Positions 25,138 to 33,240 of a stretch of DNA of 64,000 bases are shown piece by piece; positions within the stretch are counted from its first letter, which is position 1; every line of letters begins with the position of its first letter. The notes below the pieces were generated by a model, which searched no databases, had not been told where the DNA came from, and saw only the letters and a program-made list of their open reading frames with translations. Location of the stretch: assembly GCA_036321795.1 (NCBI GenBank), contig JAWQCY010000001.1, positions 124,001-188,000 on the forward strand. The letters run 5' to 3'. A program made the position numbers and the translations under genes. This stretch comes from CAKVON01 sp902475665. GTDB taxonomy: Bacteria > Actinomycetota > Coriobacteriia > Coriobacteriales > Atopobiaceae.

Positions 25138-26208
25138 ATGTCTTTGATCGATGACCTCAAGCTCATCGAGGAGCAGGCGGCCGAGGGGATCGCGAAGGCC
25201 CCGTCGCTTGACGAGTTGGACAAGATCCGCGTGGCGGTCACGGGCAAGAAGGGCTCGCTCACGGGCGTGCTGCGCTCGATGGGCAAGGTCTCGCCCGAGG
25301 AGCGCCCGCTGGTGGGCAAGCATGCCAACGAGGTCCGCGCCCGCGTCGAGCAGGCCCTCGAGGCCCGTAAGGCCGAGCTCGCGCAGCGCGCGCTCGAGGC
25401 CCGCATCGCCGCCGACTCCGTCGACGTCACGCTGCCCGGCCGCGTGCGCTCCGTGGGCAGCGAGCACCTGATCTCGCAGATCGTCGAGGAGGTCTCCGAC
25501 ATCTTCGCCGGCCTGGGCTACACCGTCGAGGACGGCCCCTACGTCGAGACGACCTACTACAACTTCACCGCGCTCAACGCGCCGGAGGACCACCCCTCGC
25601 GCTCCGCGCACGACACCTTCTACGTGGAGGACTACTCCGACGACGCCGACAAGACGAGCCACCTGCGCGGCGAGTCCGACATCCTGCTGCGCACGCAGAC
25701 CTCCGGCGTCCAGGTCCACGTGATGGAGGAGAAGAAGCCCCCCATCTACATGATCTGCCCCGGCACCGTCTTCCGTCCCGACACGGCCGACGCCTGCCAC
25801 CTGCCGCAGTTCACCCAGATCGAGGGCCTGGTCGTCGACGAGGGCATCACCTTCGGCGACCTCAAGGGCACGCTCGACTACTTCTGCCGCGAGATGTTCG
25901 GCAAGGACCGCGCCACGCGCTACCGCCCGCACTTCTTCCCGTTCACCGAGCCCAGCTGCGAGGTCGACGTCTCCTGCAACGTCTGCCACGGCAAGGGTTG
26001 CCGCTTCTGCAAGGGCACCGGCTGGCTGGAGATTCTGGGCTGCGGCATGGTCGACCCCAACGTCTTCGGCTACGTGGGGATCGATCCCGAGAAGTACTCG
26101 GGATTCGCGTTCGGCATCGGCGCCGAGCGCGTCGCCGCGCTTCGCTACGACCTGCCCGACCTGCGCATGCTCGTTACGGGCGACATGCGCTTCCTGCGCC
26201 AGTTCTAG
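25138..26208 (+). CDS. pheS: Phenylalanyl-tRNA synthetase, alpha subunit
   Basis: A 356-aa catalytic subunit of class II PheRS, which charges tRNA-Phe. The N-terminal coiled-coil (residues 1-90) binds tRNA; the catalytic core starts near LISQIVEEVSDIFAGLGY. HPSRSAHDTFYVED and LLRTQTSGVQVHVM belong to motif 2, and GFAFGIGAERVAAL is motif 3 with its Arg. A zinc-like cluster, CNVCHGKGCRFCKGTGW, is also present. GGAAGGGGAA precedes ATG 25138. It is controlled by the upstream T-box and cotranscribed with pheT. Confidence 0.96.
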   Translation: MSLIDDLKLIEEQAAEGIAKAPSLDELDKIRVAVTGKKGSLTGVLRSMGKVSPEERPLVGKHANEVRARVEQALEARKAELAQRALEARIAADSVDVTLPGRVRSVGSEHLISQIVEEVSDIFAGLGYTVEDGPYVETTYYNFTALNAPEDHPSRSAHDTFYVEDYSDDADKTSHLRGESDILLRTQTSGVQVHVMEEKKPPIYMICPGTVFRPDTADACHLPQFTQIEGLVVDEGITFGDLKGTLDYFCREMFGKDRATRYRPHFFPFTEPSCEVDVSCNVCHGKGCRFCKGTGWLEILGCGMVDPNVFGYVGIDPEKYSGFAFGIGAERVAALRYDLPDLRMLVTGDMRFLRQF

Positions 26209-26250
26209 CGTCCACCCCACGATTCAAGGCAACCCGAGAAAGGCATCGCA

Positions 26251-28710
26251 ATGCGCGTCTCGTATGAATGGCTCAAGAGCATGGTCGACCTGCCCGACGA
26301 CCCCGCGGTCCTCGCCCGCGAGTTCGTCCGTACCGGCACCGAGGTCGAGACCGTCGAGAAGGTCGGCGCCAACCTCGACCACGTCGTGACCGGCCAGGTC
26401 GTCTCCAAGCAGCCCCACCCCGACTCCGACCACATGTGGCTGTGCCAGGTCAGCGTCGGCAACCAGAACGTCGACGACGAGGGCAACCCCGCCCCGCTGC
26501 AGATCGTCTGCGGCGCACAGAACTTCGAGCAGGGCGACAAGATCGTCGTCGCCATGATCGGTGCCGTGCTGCCCGGCGACTTCAAGATCAAGAAGTCCAA
26601 GCTCCGCGGCGTCGAGTCCTTCGGCATGAACTGCTCCACCCGTGAGCTTGGTCTGGGCTCGGACCACGACGGCATCATCATCCTGCCCGCCGACGCCCCG
26701 CTGGGCGTTCCCTACGCCGACTACGCCGGCGTCGCGGACACGGTCCTGGACTGCGAGATCACCCCGAACCGTCCCGACTGCCTGTCCATGCACGGCATCG
26801 CGACCGAGGTCAGCGCGATCTTCGACCGCGACACCCACGTCGACGACCCCACGGTGACTGCCGAGAAGGGCCCCGACGCCCACGACCTGGTCGAGGTCAG
26901 CATCGCCGACCCCGAGCTGTGCTCGCGCTACACCGCCCGCGTCGTGCGCAACGTCAAGATCGGCCCCAGCCCCGAGTGGCTCGCCCGCCGCATCGTTGCT
27001 GCCGGCAGCCGTCCCATCAACAACGTGGTCGACGTCACCAACTACGTGATGTACCTCACCGGCCAGCCGCTGCATGCCTTCGACCTGGGCAAGCTGTCCG
27101 AGCGCGACGGCAAGCGCCATGTCGTCGTGCGCGCCGCCGCTGAGGGCGAGTGCCTGGTCACGTTGGACAACGAGGAGCGCGTCCTGACCGGCGACATGGC
27201 CGTCATCACCGACGACGGTAAGACCCCGATCGCGCTGGCAGGCGTCATGGGCGGTCTCGACTCCGAGATCGGCGACGACACCGTCGACGTCCTTCTCGAG
27301 AGCGCGGTGTTCGACAAGAGCCACATCTCGCGCACCAGCCGCACCCTCGATCTCATGAGCGAGGCCTCCATCCGCTTCGAGCGCCAGGTCGACCCGTCCT
27401 CCTGCGTCGCGGTCGCCGACATCGCCGCCGCCCTGTTCGAGCAGTGCTGCGGTGCCGAGGTCTGCCCGGGCGTCGTCGACTGCTACCCCGTGCCCGTCGA
27501 GCCGGTCCGCATCACCCTGCGCCCCGACCGTGTTCGCGCCCTTTGCGGCGCCGACATCGCAGATGACGAGATGGCCCGCTCGCTCACGCGCCTGGGCTGC
27601 GAGGTCAGCGCTGCCGGAGACGGCACCCTCGCGGTCGTCGCGCCCACGGCCCGTCCCGACCTCACCCGCGAGATCGACCTGGTCGAGGAGGTCCTGCGCC
27701 TGTGGGGCATGGACCGCGTCGACGCCACGCTGCCCGCCGCCAGGAACCACCACGGCGGCCTCACCACCGACCAGCGTCGCGTCCGCGGCATCGGCCAGAC
27801 GCTTCGCGCCTGCGGCCTCAACGAGACCAGCACCTACTGCTTCGCCGACCACCGCGACCTCGAGCGCCTCAACATGCCCGAGGAGGGTCGCGGCATCCCC
27901 GTCAAGATCTTGATGCCGCTGGTCGCCGACCAGTCCGAGATGCGCCGCTCGATGCTGCCGGGCCTTCTGCGCTCCGTCGCCTACAACCAGGCCCACGGCG
28001 TGCCCAACGTCGCCCTCTACGAGATCGGCCGCTGCTTCTACGCGCACCGGCACAAGAGTCAGCCCGACGAGCCGCGCTTCGTCTGCGGCGTCATGGCCGG
28101 CTCCCGCGGCGAGGCCCAGTGGAACGACAAGCCCGAGCCCTTCGACTTCTTCGACGCCAAGGGCGTGGTCGAGGAGCTTCTGGCCTCCCTTCGCATCGAG
28201 AAGGTCCGCTTCAAGCCTTGCGACCCCGAGCGCTTCCCCTGGATGCAGCCCGGCCGCAGCGCCGAGGTCCTTGCCGGCGGCGAGTCCATCGGCTGGGTCG
28301 GCAACGTCCACCCGCTCTCGCTCAAGAACTTCGAGGTCGACGGCGACGTTCTGGCCTTCGAGCTGTCCGAGGCCGCGCTTTTGCGCCTGGCCAAGCGCGA
28401 GCTGCCCTACCACGAGGTGCCCACGCTGCCCGGCGTCGAGGTCGACCTGGCAGTCGTCGTTGACGAGAAGGTCACGGCCGAGCAGCTCATGCAGCGCATC
28501 ACGTCCGCCGGCGGCAAGCTGCTCGACGAGGCCCACCTGTTCGACGTCTACCGCGACCCCGTCCGCGTCGGTCGCGGCAAGAAGTCCATGGCAGTCTCGC
28601 TGACCTACCGCGCCGCCGACCACACCCTCACCTCCGCCGAGGTCGAGAAGGTCCACGACAAGCTGGTCGCCAAGCTCACCAAGGGCCTCGGTGCCGAGGT
28701 CCGCGGCTAG
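26251..28710 (+). CDS. pheT: Phenylalanyl-tRNA synthetase, beta subunit
   Basis: An 819-aa subunit of the alpha2-beta2 PheRS. Domains in order: OB-fold tRNA-binding domain (LDHVVTGQVVSKQPHPDSD, about 40-150); B3/B4 editing domain (ITPNRPDCLSMHGIATEVSA onward), which hydrolyses Tyr-tRNA-Phe; B5 domain (near 420-495); a catalytic-like domain; and a C-terminal anticodon-binding FDX-ACB domain (PGVEVDLAVVVDEKVTAE). It starts 42 nt after pheS, with CGAGAAAGG as the ribosome site. Confidence 0.96.
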   Translation: MRVSYEWLKSMVDLPDDPAVLAREFVRTGTEVETVEKVGANLDHVVTGQVVSKQPHPDSDHMWLCQVSVGNQNVDDEGNPAPLQIVCGAQNFEQGDKIVVAMIGAVLPGDFKIKKSKLRGVESFGMNCSTRELGLGSDHDGIIILPADAPLGVPYADYAGVADTVLDCEITPNRPDCLSMHGIATEVSAIFDRDTHVDDPTVTAEKGPDAHDLVEVSIADPELCSRYTARVVRNVKIGPSPEWLARRIVAAGSRPINNVVDVTNYVMYLTGQPLHAFDLGKLSERDGKRHVVVRAAAEGECLVTLDNEERVLTGDMAVITDDGKTPIALAGVMGGLDSEIGDDTVDVLLESAVFDKSHISRTSRTLDLMSEASIRFERQVDPSSCVAVADIAAALFEQCCGAEVCPGVVDCYPVPVEPVRITLRPDRVRALCGADIADDEMARSLTRLGCEVSAAGDGTLAVVAPTARPDLTREIDLVEEVLRLWGMDRVDATLPAARNHHGGLTTDQRRVRGIGQTLRACGLNETSTYCFADHRDLERLNMPEEGRGIPVKILMPLVADQSEMRRSMLPGLLRSVAYNQAHGVPNVALYEIGRCFYAHRHKSQPDEPRFVCGVMAGSRGEAQWNDKPEPFDFFDAKGVVEELLASLRIEKVRFKPCDPERFPWMQPGRSAEVLAGGESIGWVGNVHPLSLKNFEVDGDVLAFELSEAALLRLAKRELPYHEVPTLPGVEVDLAVVVDEKVTAEQLMQRITSAGGKLLDEAHLFDVYRDPVRVGRGKKSMAVSLTYRAADHTLTSAEVEKVHDKLVAKLTKGLGAEVRG

Positions 28711-28715
28711 CCCGG

Positions 28716-29393
28716 ATGCCTAGCTGGAACATCCACACCGCGCATGTGGAGCGGCTCCTCCGCGAGGGGGAGCCGCTCTCCTACGGCGTGCGAGACGCCA
28801 ACGACTTCCTCTTTGGCAACCTCGTGCCCGACATCTACGTCGGATACATGGTCCAAGGCACTTCTCGCACGATCGCCTACGCGCAGACGCACATGGCCGA
28901 CCCCACGTTCATGCCGCTGCCCGACGCCGACCTGTTCTGGGAGCGCCACATCGCCGGCCGCTCGCCCGACGAGGTCAGCGACGTCACGCTCGGGACCTGG
29001 GCGCACCTCACCGCCGACCGCCGCTACAACGCGGCCTCGCGACGTATCGTTGCCGAGAAGGGCCTTGTCTGCGGCGACCCCGTCCGCGTGCTCAAGCAGC
29101 GCGACTTCGATACGTTTGGCCGCACGCTCGACATCTCGATGTCACCCGAGGTCACGCCCGAGCTCCTGGCCGAGTGCGCCGACTTCCCGCAGTACCCGAT
29201 CCTCGCGCCTGATGTGCGTTTGACCTGCGACTCCGCCTTCGCCGTCGTGCGTCACAACGCCAGCGCCCACGTTTTTGGCGTGCCGCGCTACGACCTTCTG
29301 GACGCCGACTTCTTCCGCAGGACGTTCGACGAAGTCGACTCCGCCATCGCCGGTCCCTTGCGTGAGCGCGCCCGCTCCCTCGGTCTGGCCTAG
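28716..29393 (+). CDS. Zinc-dependent phospholipase C-like protein
   Basis: A 225-aa protein beginning MPSWNIHTAHVERLL with DANDFLFGNLVPDIYVGY and LGTWAHLTADRRYN. This spacing of His and Asp residues resembles the Zn_dep_PLPC (phospholipase C/S1-P1 nuclease-like) fold; the match is by motif memory and unverified. There is no signal peptide, so it would act in the cytoplasm. The ATG is only 5 nt after the pheT stop with a weak ribosome site, suggesting coupled translation. The substrate is unknown. Confidence 0.55.
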   Translation: MPSWNIHTAHVERLLREGEPLSYGVRDANDFLFGNLVPDIYVGYMVQGTSRTIAYAQTHMADPTFMPLPDADLFWERHIAGRSPDEVSDVTLGTWAHLTADRRYNAASRRIVAEKGLVCGDPVRVLKQRDFDTFGRTLDISMSPEVTPELLAECADFPQYPILAPDVRLTCDSAFAVVRHNASAHVFGVPRYDLLDADFFRRTFDEVDSAIAGPLRERARSLGLA

Positions 29394-29402
29394 GCGCAAA
29401 CA

Positions 29403-29425
29403 GGCACGTTTCGCACAAACGTGCC
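29403..29425 (+). terminator. Hairpin between convergent genes
   Basis: A perfect 9-bp stem, GGCACGTTT (29403-29411) and AAACGTGCC (29417-29425), with a 5-nt loop, lies just after the phospholipase-like gene and before the convergent minus-strand gene. It has only a weak T-tract and is a likely shared terminator. Confidence 0.55.
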
Positions 29426-29480
29426 AGTCACACGTCTGATTGACTGTTCCGATGCGCCAACCTGCCACGGCAGCTAGCGT

Positions 29481-30398
29481 CTACTTGTGGGCGCGGCCGC
29501 ACGCGTGAGCCGCGGCGGCAGGGATGACGGGCTCGTGTCCCGCGCCCTCGCGCTCCCACAGCAGCGCCTCGCGGGCCACGGTGTCGTCCCATATGGCGGG
29601 GTGCACCTGCGCCTGCGGTACGAGGGTGACCTCCTGCCCGCAGGCGTCGCCCATCGTGCGCGCCAGTCTGGCCGCTATCTCGTCGCTCATGCCCGGCTCG
29701 TCCTCGACCATCACGACGGGGGTGGCCTCGCCCATCACCAGCCACATCCTGCGGATCGGCCACGGTCGCGTCGCGCCCGCCATACCACCCGCCGCGCCGC
29801 CTGTGCCCGCGAACGTCTCCGCGGCGGCGCCCGCCGCCTGCGACAGGCGCTGCCAGGTACGGTCCCTCCCCGCCTCGCGTGCGACCGCGCTCGATCGCCC
29901 GGGCTGTGGCCACTCGTCCGCCCCGCGTGCCATCACCCGCGCGAGCCTCGCGCGTTCGCGCACCACGCGAACGTCGTTCGCGATTGCCAGGCGCAGCTTC
30001 GGTACCTGTGGCAACGTCTCTCGCCACAGCCGCCTCGCGGCGTCTGGCCCCATGCGGTGGGGAAGCGCGGGGTCGCCCAGGCCAAGAGGGCTCCCGCCGT
30101 TCGTGCCGCCCACGCCGTCTGCGGCCTCTGCCGCAAGAAGTGCGTCCCAGTCCGTGCCCGACATGCCCGTCACGCTCGCGCGGCCCTCCCGTCCCAGCGA
30201 CTCGGCGCGTCCGACAAGTGGGACCAGCACGCGAAAGACGGCGTCGCGGCTCATGGGGGAAGCGACGAACTCCGCCTCGTCCATGCGGGAGACGCGTATC
30301 AGCTGCCCGAGCGCCTCGGTGTCCTCCCACATCATGTACAGGGTGCGGGCCTGCGACTGCGACCCGTGGTGCTTCTCGGTAGAGAGCGTGTCGGTCAT
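29481..30398 (-). CDS. Protein of unknown function (305 aa)
   Basis: A soluble 305-aa protein with no family I can name. The N-terminus is Ser/His/Gln-rich (MTDTLSTEKHHGSQSQART); a helical part follows (MMWEDTEALGQLIRVSRM). The middle is Arg/Ala-rich (LRLAIANDVRVVRERARLARV) and the C-terminal 90 residues (VVMVEDEPGMSDEIAARLAR, WDDTVAREALLWERE) faintly recall small nucleotidyltransferases. ATG 30398 is chosen because GGGGGAAG lies just upstream; ATG 30434 is an alternative. It is divergent from the GntR gene (106 bp). GC content and codon use are host-like. Confidence 0.6.
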   Translation of the reverse strand: MTDTLSTEKHHGSQSQARTLYMMWEDTEALGQLIRVSRMDEAEFVASPMSRDAVFRVLVPLVGRAESLGREGRASVTGMSGTDWDALLAAEAADGVGGTNGGSPLGLGDPALPHRMGPDAARRLWRETLPQVPKLRLAIANDVRVVRERARLARVMARGADEWPQPGRSSAVAREAGRDRTWQRLSQAAGAAAETFAGTGGAAGGMAGATRPWPIRRMWLVMGEATPVVMVEDEPGMSDEIAARLARTMGDACGQEVTLVPQAQVHPAIWDDTVAREALLWEREGAGHEPVIPAAAAHACGRAHK

Positions 30399-30504
30399 GC
30401 TTCCCCCGTTCGCCTGGGCATTGTCTGCAGACACGGACCGCGTGGCCCGCGGTTCGCGATTACGGATACACTATGACCTGGTATGTCGATTCGTAAGGGG
30501 AATC

Positions 30505-31245
30505 ATGGCGCGTTTCGAGAAAAACTCCGACACGCTCCTGTACGTGCAGGTGTCTGACTACGTCCGCGAGAAGATCTACTCCAAGGAGTGGGGCGTGGAT
30601 GACCGCATCCCGTCGGAGCACGAGCTCATGGCGATGCTGCACCTGTCGCGCGGAACCGTGCAGAAGGGCATTCGCGCCCTGGTCGACGAGGGTCTTCTCG
30701 TCCAGCAGCGCGGCCGTGGCACCTACGTGACGCAGCCCGTCATGGCACGTCCCTCGTCCAACAGCCTGTTGTCGTTCGCCGAGTCCATGAGCGTCCAGGG
30801 CATCCCCTACGAGACCGAGGTCGTCGAGAAGCGCGTCGAGCCCGCGGGCACCGCCTGCTCGCGCGAGCTTGGTATCGAGAAGGGCTCGCCCTATCTGTAC
30901 CTCGCCCGCGTGAGGCGTGTGTTCGGGGAGCCCGTCATGTTCATCGAGAGCCACCTCAACCTGAAGGTGTGCCCGGGCCTTGCCGATGCCGACTTCGCCG
31001 ACGAGGGGCTGTTCGCCGCCGTCGAGCGCATCAGCGGGCGTGGGGTCGGTACCTCCGAGATGGTCTACAGCGCCCGTGCCTGCGGAAAGACCCGCGCCGA
31101 GTGGCTGCGCTGCGACGAGCACGCGCCGGTTTTGGAGTGCGCGCAGCTGGTGCGACTGGAGGACGGCACCCCGATCGAGTGGGGCAGCGTGTGGCTGCCC
31201 GCCAACCGCTGCGTCATCAGCTCCGAGACCCACCGCGCGGAGTAG
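30505..31245 (+). CDS. GntR family regulator, HutC/UTRA type
   Basis: A 246-aa regulator with an N-terminal winged helix (residues 10-75; IPSEHELMAMLHLSRGTVQKG is the recognition region) and a C-terminal UTRA ligand-binding domain (SSNSLLSFAESMSVQGIPYE onward). HutC-type GntR proteins repress sugar or amine catabolic genes until a phosphorylated or free ligand binds. It lies 190 bp upstream of dhaK in the same direction and is the probable local regulator of the dha genes. AAGGGG is 4 nt before ATG 30505; TACACT near 30466 may be a -10. Confidence 0.9.
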   Translation: MARFEKNSDTLLYVQVSDYVREKIYSKEWGVDDRIPSEHELMAMLHLSRGTVQKGIRALVDEGLLVQQRGRGTYVTQPVMARPSSNSLLSFAESMSVQGIPYETEVVEKRVEPAGTACSRELGIEKGSPYLYLARVRRVFGEPVMFIESHLNLKVCPGLADADFADEGLFAAVERISGRGVGTSEMVYSARACGKTRAEWLRCDEHAPVLECAQLVRLEDGTPIEWGSVWLPANRCVISSETHRAE

Positions 31246-31262
31246 CTTGCCGTGTCGCGGCG

Positions 31263-31418
31263 ATATAGCTATATTGCTGCGAATTAATCTAAGTGGTCCG
31301 AATCATATAAGAAACTTGCTACCAAATGGCAGAAGCCACACCACGTTGCGTGAGGGGTGCGTCCGTGCGCAAAACGCGTATGTATAATCCGAAATATCAC
31401 TGGTTCGACCGATTTCGG
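31263..31418 (+). promoter_or_regulatory. dhaK promoter region with palindromes
   Basis: A perfect -10 TATAAT lies at 31383-31388, with no clear -35. Immediately downstream an inverted repeat, CCGAAAT (31389-31395) and ATTTCGG (31412-31418), encloses GGTTCGACC, placing an operator or leader hairpin at the transcription start. Farther upstream is a 12-bp palindrome, ATATAGCTATAT (31263-31274), in an AT-rich patch. Either palindrome could bind the GntR protein encoded just upstream. Confidence 0.5.
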
Positions 31419-31434
31419 AAAGGACGCAGGACCC

Positions 31435-32427
31435 ATGAAGAAGATCATCAACGCCCCTGAGAACTACGTCGACGAGATGCTCGAGGGCATCTACGCCGCC
31501 CACCCCGACAAGGTCAAGTGTGCGGCGGACGACCTTCGCTGCTACTGCACCGCCCACAAGAAGGATGGCAAGGTCGCCATCATCACCGGCGGTGGCACCG
31601 GCCACCTGCCCCTGTTCCTGGGCTACGTCGGCGACGGCCTGATCGACGGCTGCGGCGTCGGCGGCGTCTTCCAGTCCCCCTCCGCCGAGCAGATCTACAA
31701 CATCGCCACCGAGGTCGAGGCTGGCGCCGGCGTCCTGTTCCTCTACGGCAACTACACCGGCGACATCATGAACTTCGACATGGCCACCGAGATGCTCGAG
31801 ATGGACGACATCGAGGCCAAGTCCATCGTGGGCGCCGATGACGTCCTGTCCAACGAGAACGTCGAGGCCCGCCGCGGCGTTGCCGGCATCTTCTTCATGT
31901 ACAAGGCCGCTGGCGCCAAGGCCGACCAGATGGGCACCCTGGACGAGGTTCTCGCCGCCGCCAAGAAGGCCGGCGACAACGTCCGCACCGTCGGCTTCGC
32001 GCTGACCCCCTGCGTCGTCCCCGAGGTCGGCCACTCCAACTTCGAGCTGGGCGAGAACGAGATGGCCTTCGGCATGGGCATCCACGGCGAGCCGGGCGTC
32101 TGGAACGGTCCGATCAAGACCGCCGACGAGCTTGCCGCCGAGTCCGTCGACGAGATTCTCAAGGACATGCCGCTGGCCGAGGGCGACGAGGTCGCGCTTC
32201 TCATCAACGGCCTGGGCGCCACCTGTATCGAGGAGCTCTACATCCTCAACAACTCCGTCCGCAAGCAGCTCGAGGCCAAGGGCATCAAGGTCTACCGCTC
32301 CTGGACTGGCGAGTACGCCACGTCCATGGAGATGATGGGCGCCTCCATCTCCATCTGCAAGGTTGACGACGAGCTCAAGGGCTACTTCGACTACCCGATC
32401 GACACCCCGTTCCTCTGCCAGAAGTAG
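31435..32427 (+). CDS. dhaK: Dihydroxyacetone kinase-type subunit DhaK
   Basis: A 330-aa DhaK-fold subunit that binds a short ketose or triose covalently through a histidine (H217 in GMGIHGEPG) for phosphoryl transfer by DhaL. The substrate loop reads GGGTGHLPLF where typical DhaK has GGGSGHEPAH: the catalytic-type His is kept but the E and the second H are changed. GNYTGDIMNFDMA carries the catalytic Asp region. AAAGGACGCAGGA precedes ATG 31435. dhaL follows after 54 nt. No DhaM phosphodonor is in the window, so the phosphoryl source is uncertain. Confidence 0.88.
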   Translation: MKKIINAPENYVDEMLEGIYAAHPDKVKCAADDLRCYCTAHKKDGKVAIITGGGTGHLPLFLGYVGDGLIDGCGVGGVFQSPSAEQIYNIATEVEAGAGVLFLYGNYTGDIMNFDMATEMLEMDDIEAKSIVGADDVLSNENVEARRGVAGIFFMYKAAGAKADQMGTLDEVLAAAKKAGDNVRTVGFALTPCVVPEVGHSNFELGENEMAFGMGIHGEPGVWNGPIKTADELAAESVDEILKDMPLAEGDEVALLINGLGATCIEELYILNNSVRKQLEAKGIKVYRSWTGEYATSMEMMGASISICKVDDELKGYFDYPIDTPFLCQK

Positions 32428-32433
32428 TCGGTT

Positions 32434-32444
32434 CTTCTCGACAG
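32434..32444 (+). repeat. Copy of dispersed CTTCTCGRCAG motif
   Basis: CTTCTCGACAG lies 6 nt after the dhaK stop, in the short gap before dhaL. Confidence 0.5.
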
Positions 32445-32481
32445 CGAACAGACGGAACTACCAACAGGAGGCTTCAAGCAC

Positions 32482-33126
32482 ATGGACAAGCTCACGATCA
32501 ACGACATCCCCGAGATGTTCGAGAAGGTCGCCGAGATCTTCGCCGAGAAGAAGGAGGAGCTCAGCGAGATGGACGCGGCCATGGGTGACGGCGACCTTGG
32601 CCTCACCATGAGCAAGGGCTACGGCGCCCTGCCCGGGTTCCTTCGCGACAACGCCGCCGAGGGCGACGTGGGCAAGATGATGATGAAGGGCGCCATGAAG
32701 ATGCAGAACACGGTCCCGTCGACCATGGGCACCCTCATGAGCTCCGGTATCATGTCCGCCGCCAAGGAGTTCAAGGGCAAGACCGAGCTCGAGCCCGCCG
32801 ACCTCGCCACCTACGCCACCGCCTTCGCCGCCGGCATCAAGAAGCGCGGCAAGTGCGAGCTGGGCGACCGCACCATCCTCGACTCCGTCAACGCCGGTGC
32901 CGAGAAGGCCGCGGCGCTCGTCGCCTCCAATCCCGACGCCACCTTCGAGCAGGTCATCTCTGCCGCGGTCGAGGGCGCCGACGAGGGCGTCGAGGCCACC
33001 AAGGACATGCTTCCCAAGTTCGGCAAGGCCGCCGTCCACGCCGCCAAGGCCAAGGGCGTCGCCGATCAGGGTGCCCTGGCCGGCTACTACATGCTGCTGG
33101 GCCTCAAGAACTACTTCTGCGCATAG
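32482..33126 (+). CDS. dhaL: Dihydroxyacetone kinase-type subunit DhaL
   Basis: A 214-aa helical-barrel nucleotide-binding subunit. AMGDGDLGLTMSKGY contains the Asp residues that bind two Mg2+ and ADP/ATP; MKMQNTVPSTMGTLMSSGIM and LGDRTILDSVNAG are DhaL signatures. In PTS-linked systems DhaL-ADP is rephosphorylated by DhaM; in ATP-linked systems ADP is exchanged. Without a dhaM nearby, ATP use is possible. The ribosome site is CAGGAGG, 13 nt before the ATG. It forms a pair with dhaK. Confidence 0.9.
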   Translation: MDKLTINDIPEMFEKVAEIFAEKKEELSEMDAAMGDGDLGLTMSKGYGALPGFLRDNAAEGDVGKMMMKGAMKMQNTVPSTMGTLMSSGIMSAAKEFKGKTELEPADLATYATAFAAGIKKRGKCELGDRTILDSVNAGAEKAAALVASNPDATFEQVISAAVEGADEGVEATKDMLPKFGKAAVHAAKAKGVADQGALAGYYMLLGLKNYFCA

Positions 33127-33151
33127 GCGCATAGCCGAGAAGCACCCACGA

Positions 33152-33216
33152 GCCCGATACGATCGGGCCCACACGTGACCGGTGGGGGAGGCAAGGCGGT
33201 TCCGTCTGCCTCTCCC
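33152..33216 (+). promoter_or_regulatory. Hairpins between dhaL and the fused kinase gene
   Basis: GCCCGAT (33152-33158) pairs with ATCGGGC (33162-33168). Farther on, GGGAGGCA around 33186 pairs imperfectly with TGCCTCTCCC (33207-33216). Neither is followed by a strong T-run, so these are more likely RNA-processing or attenuation hairpins than full terminators. Confidence 0.35.
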
Positions 33217-33240
33217 TCATATAACAGAGGGGGAAATAAC

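Noticed and set aside
26224..28656. 810-codon antisense frame over pheT
   Set aside because: Shadow of the pheT codon bias, with repetitive V/D/G/L composition and no motifs. The same reasoning applies to the long frames opposite topA and the P-type ATPase.
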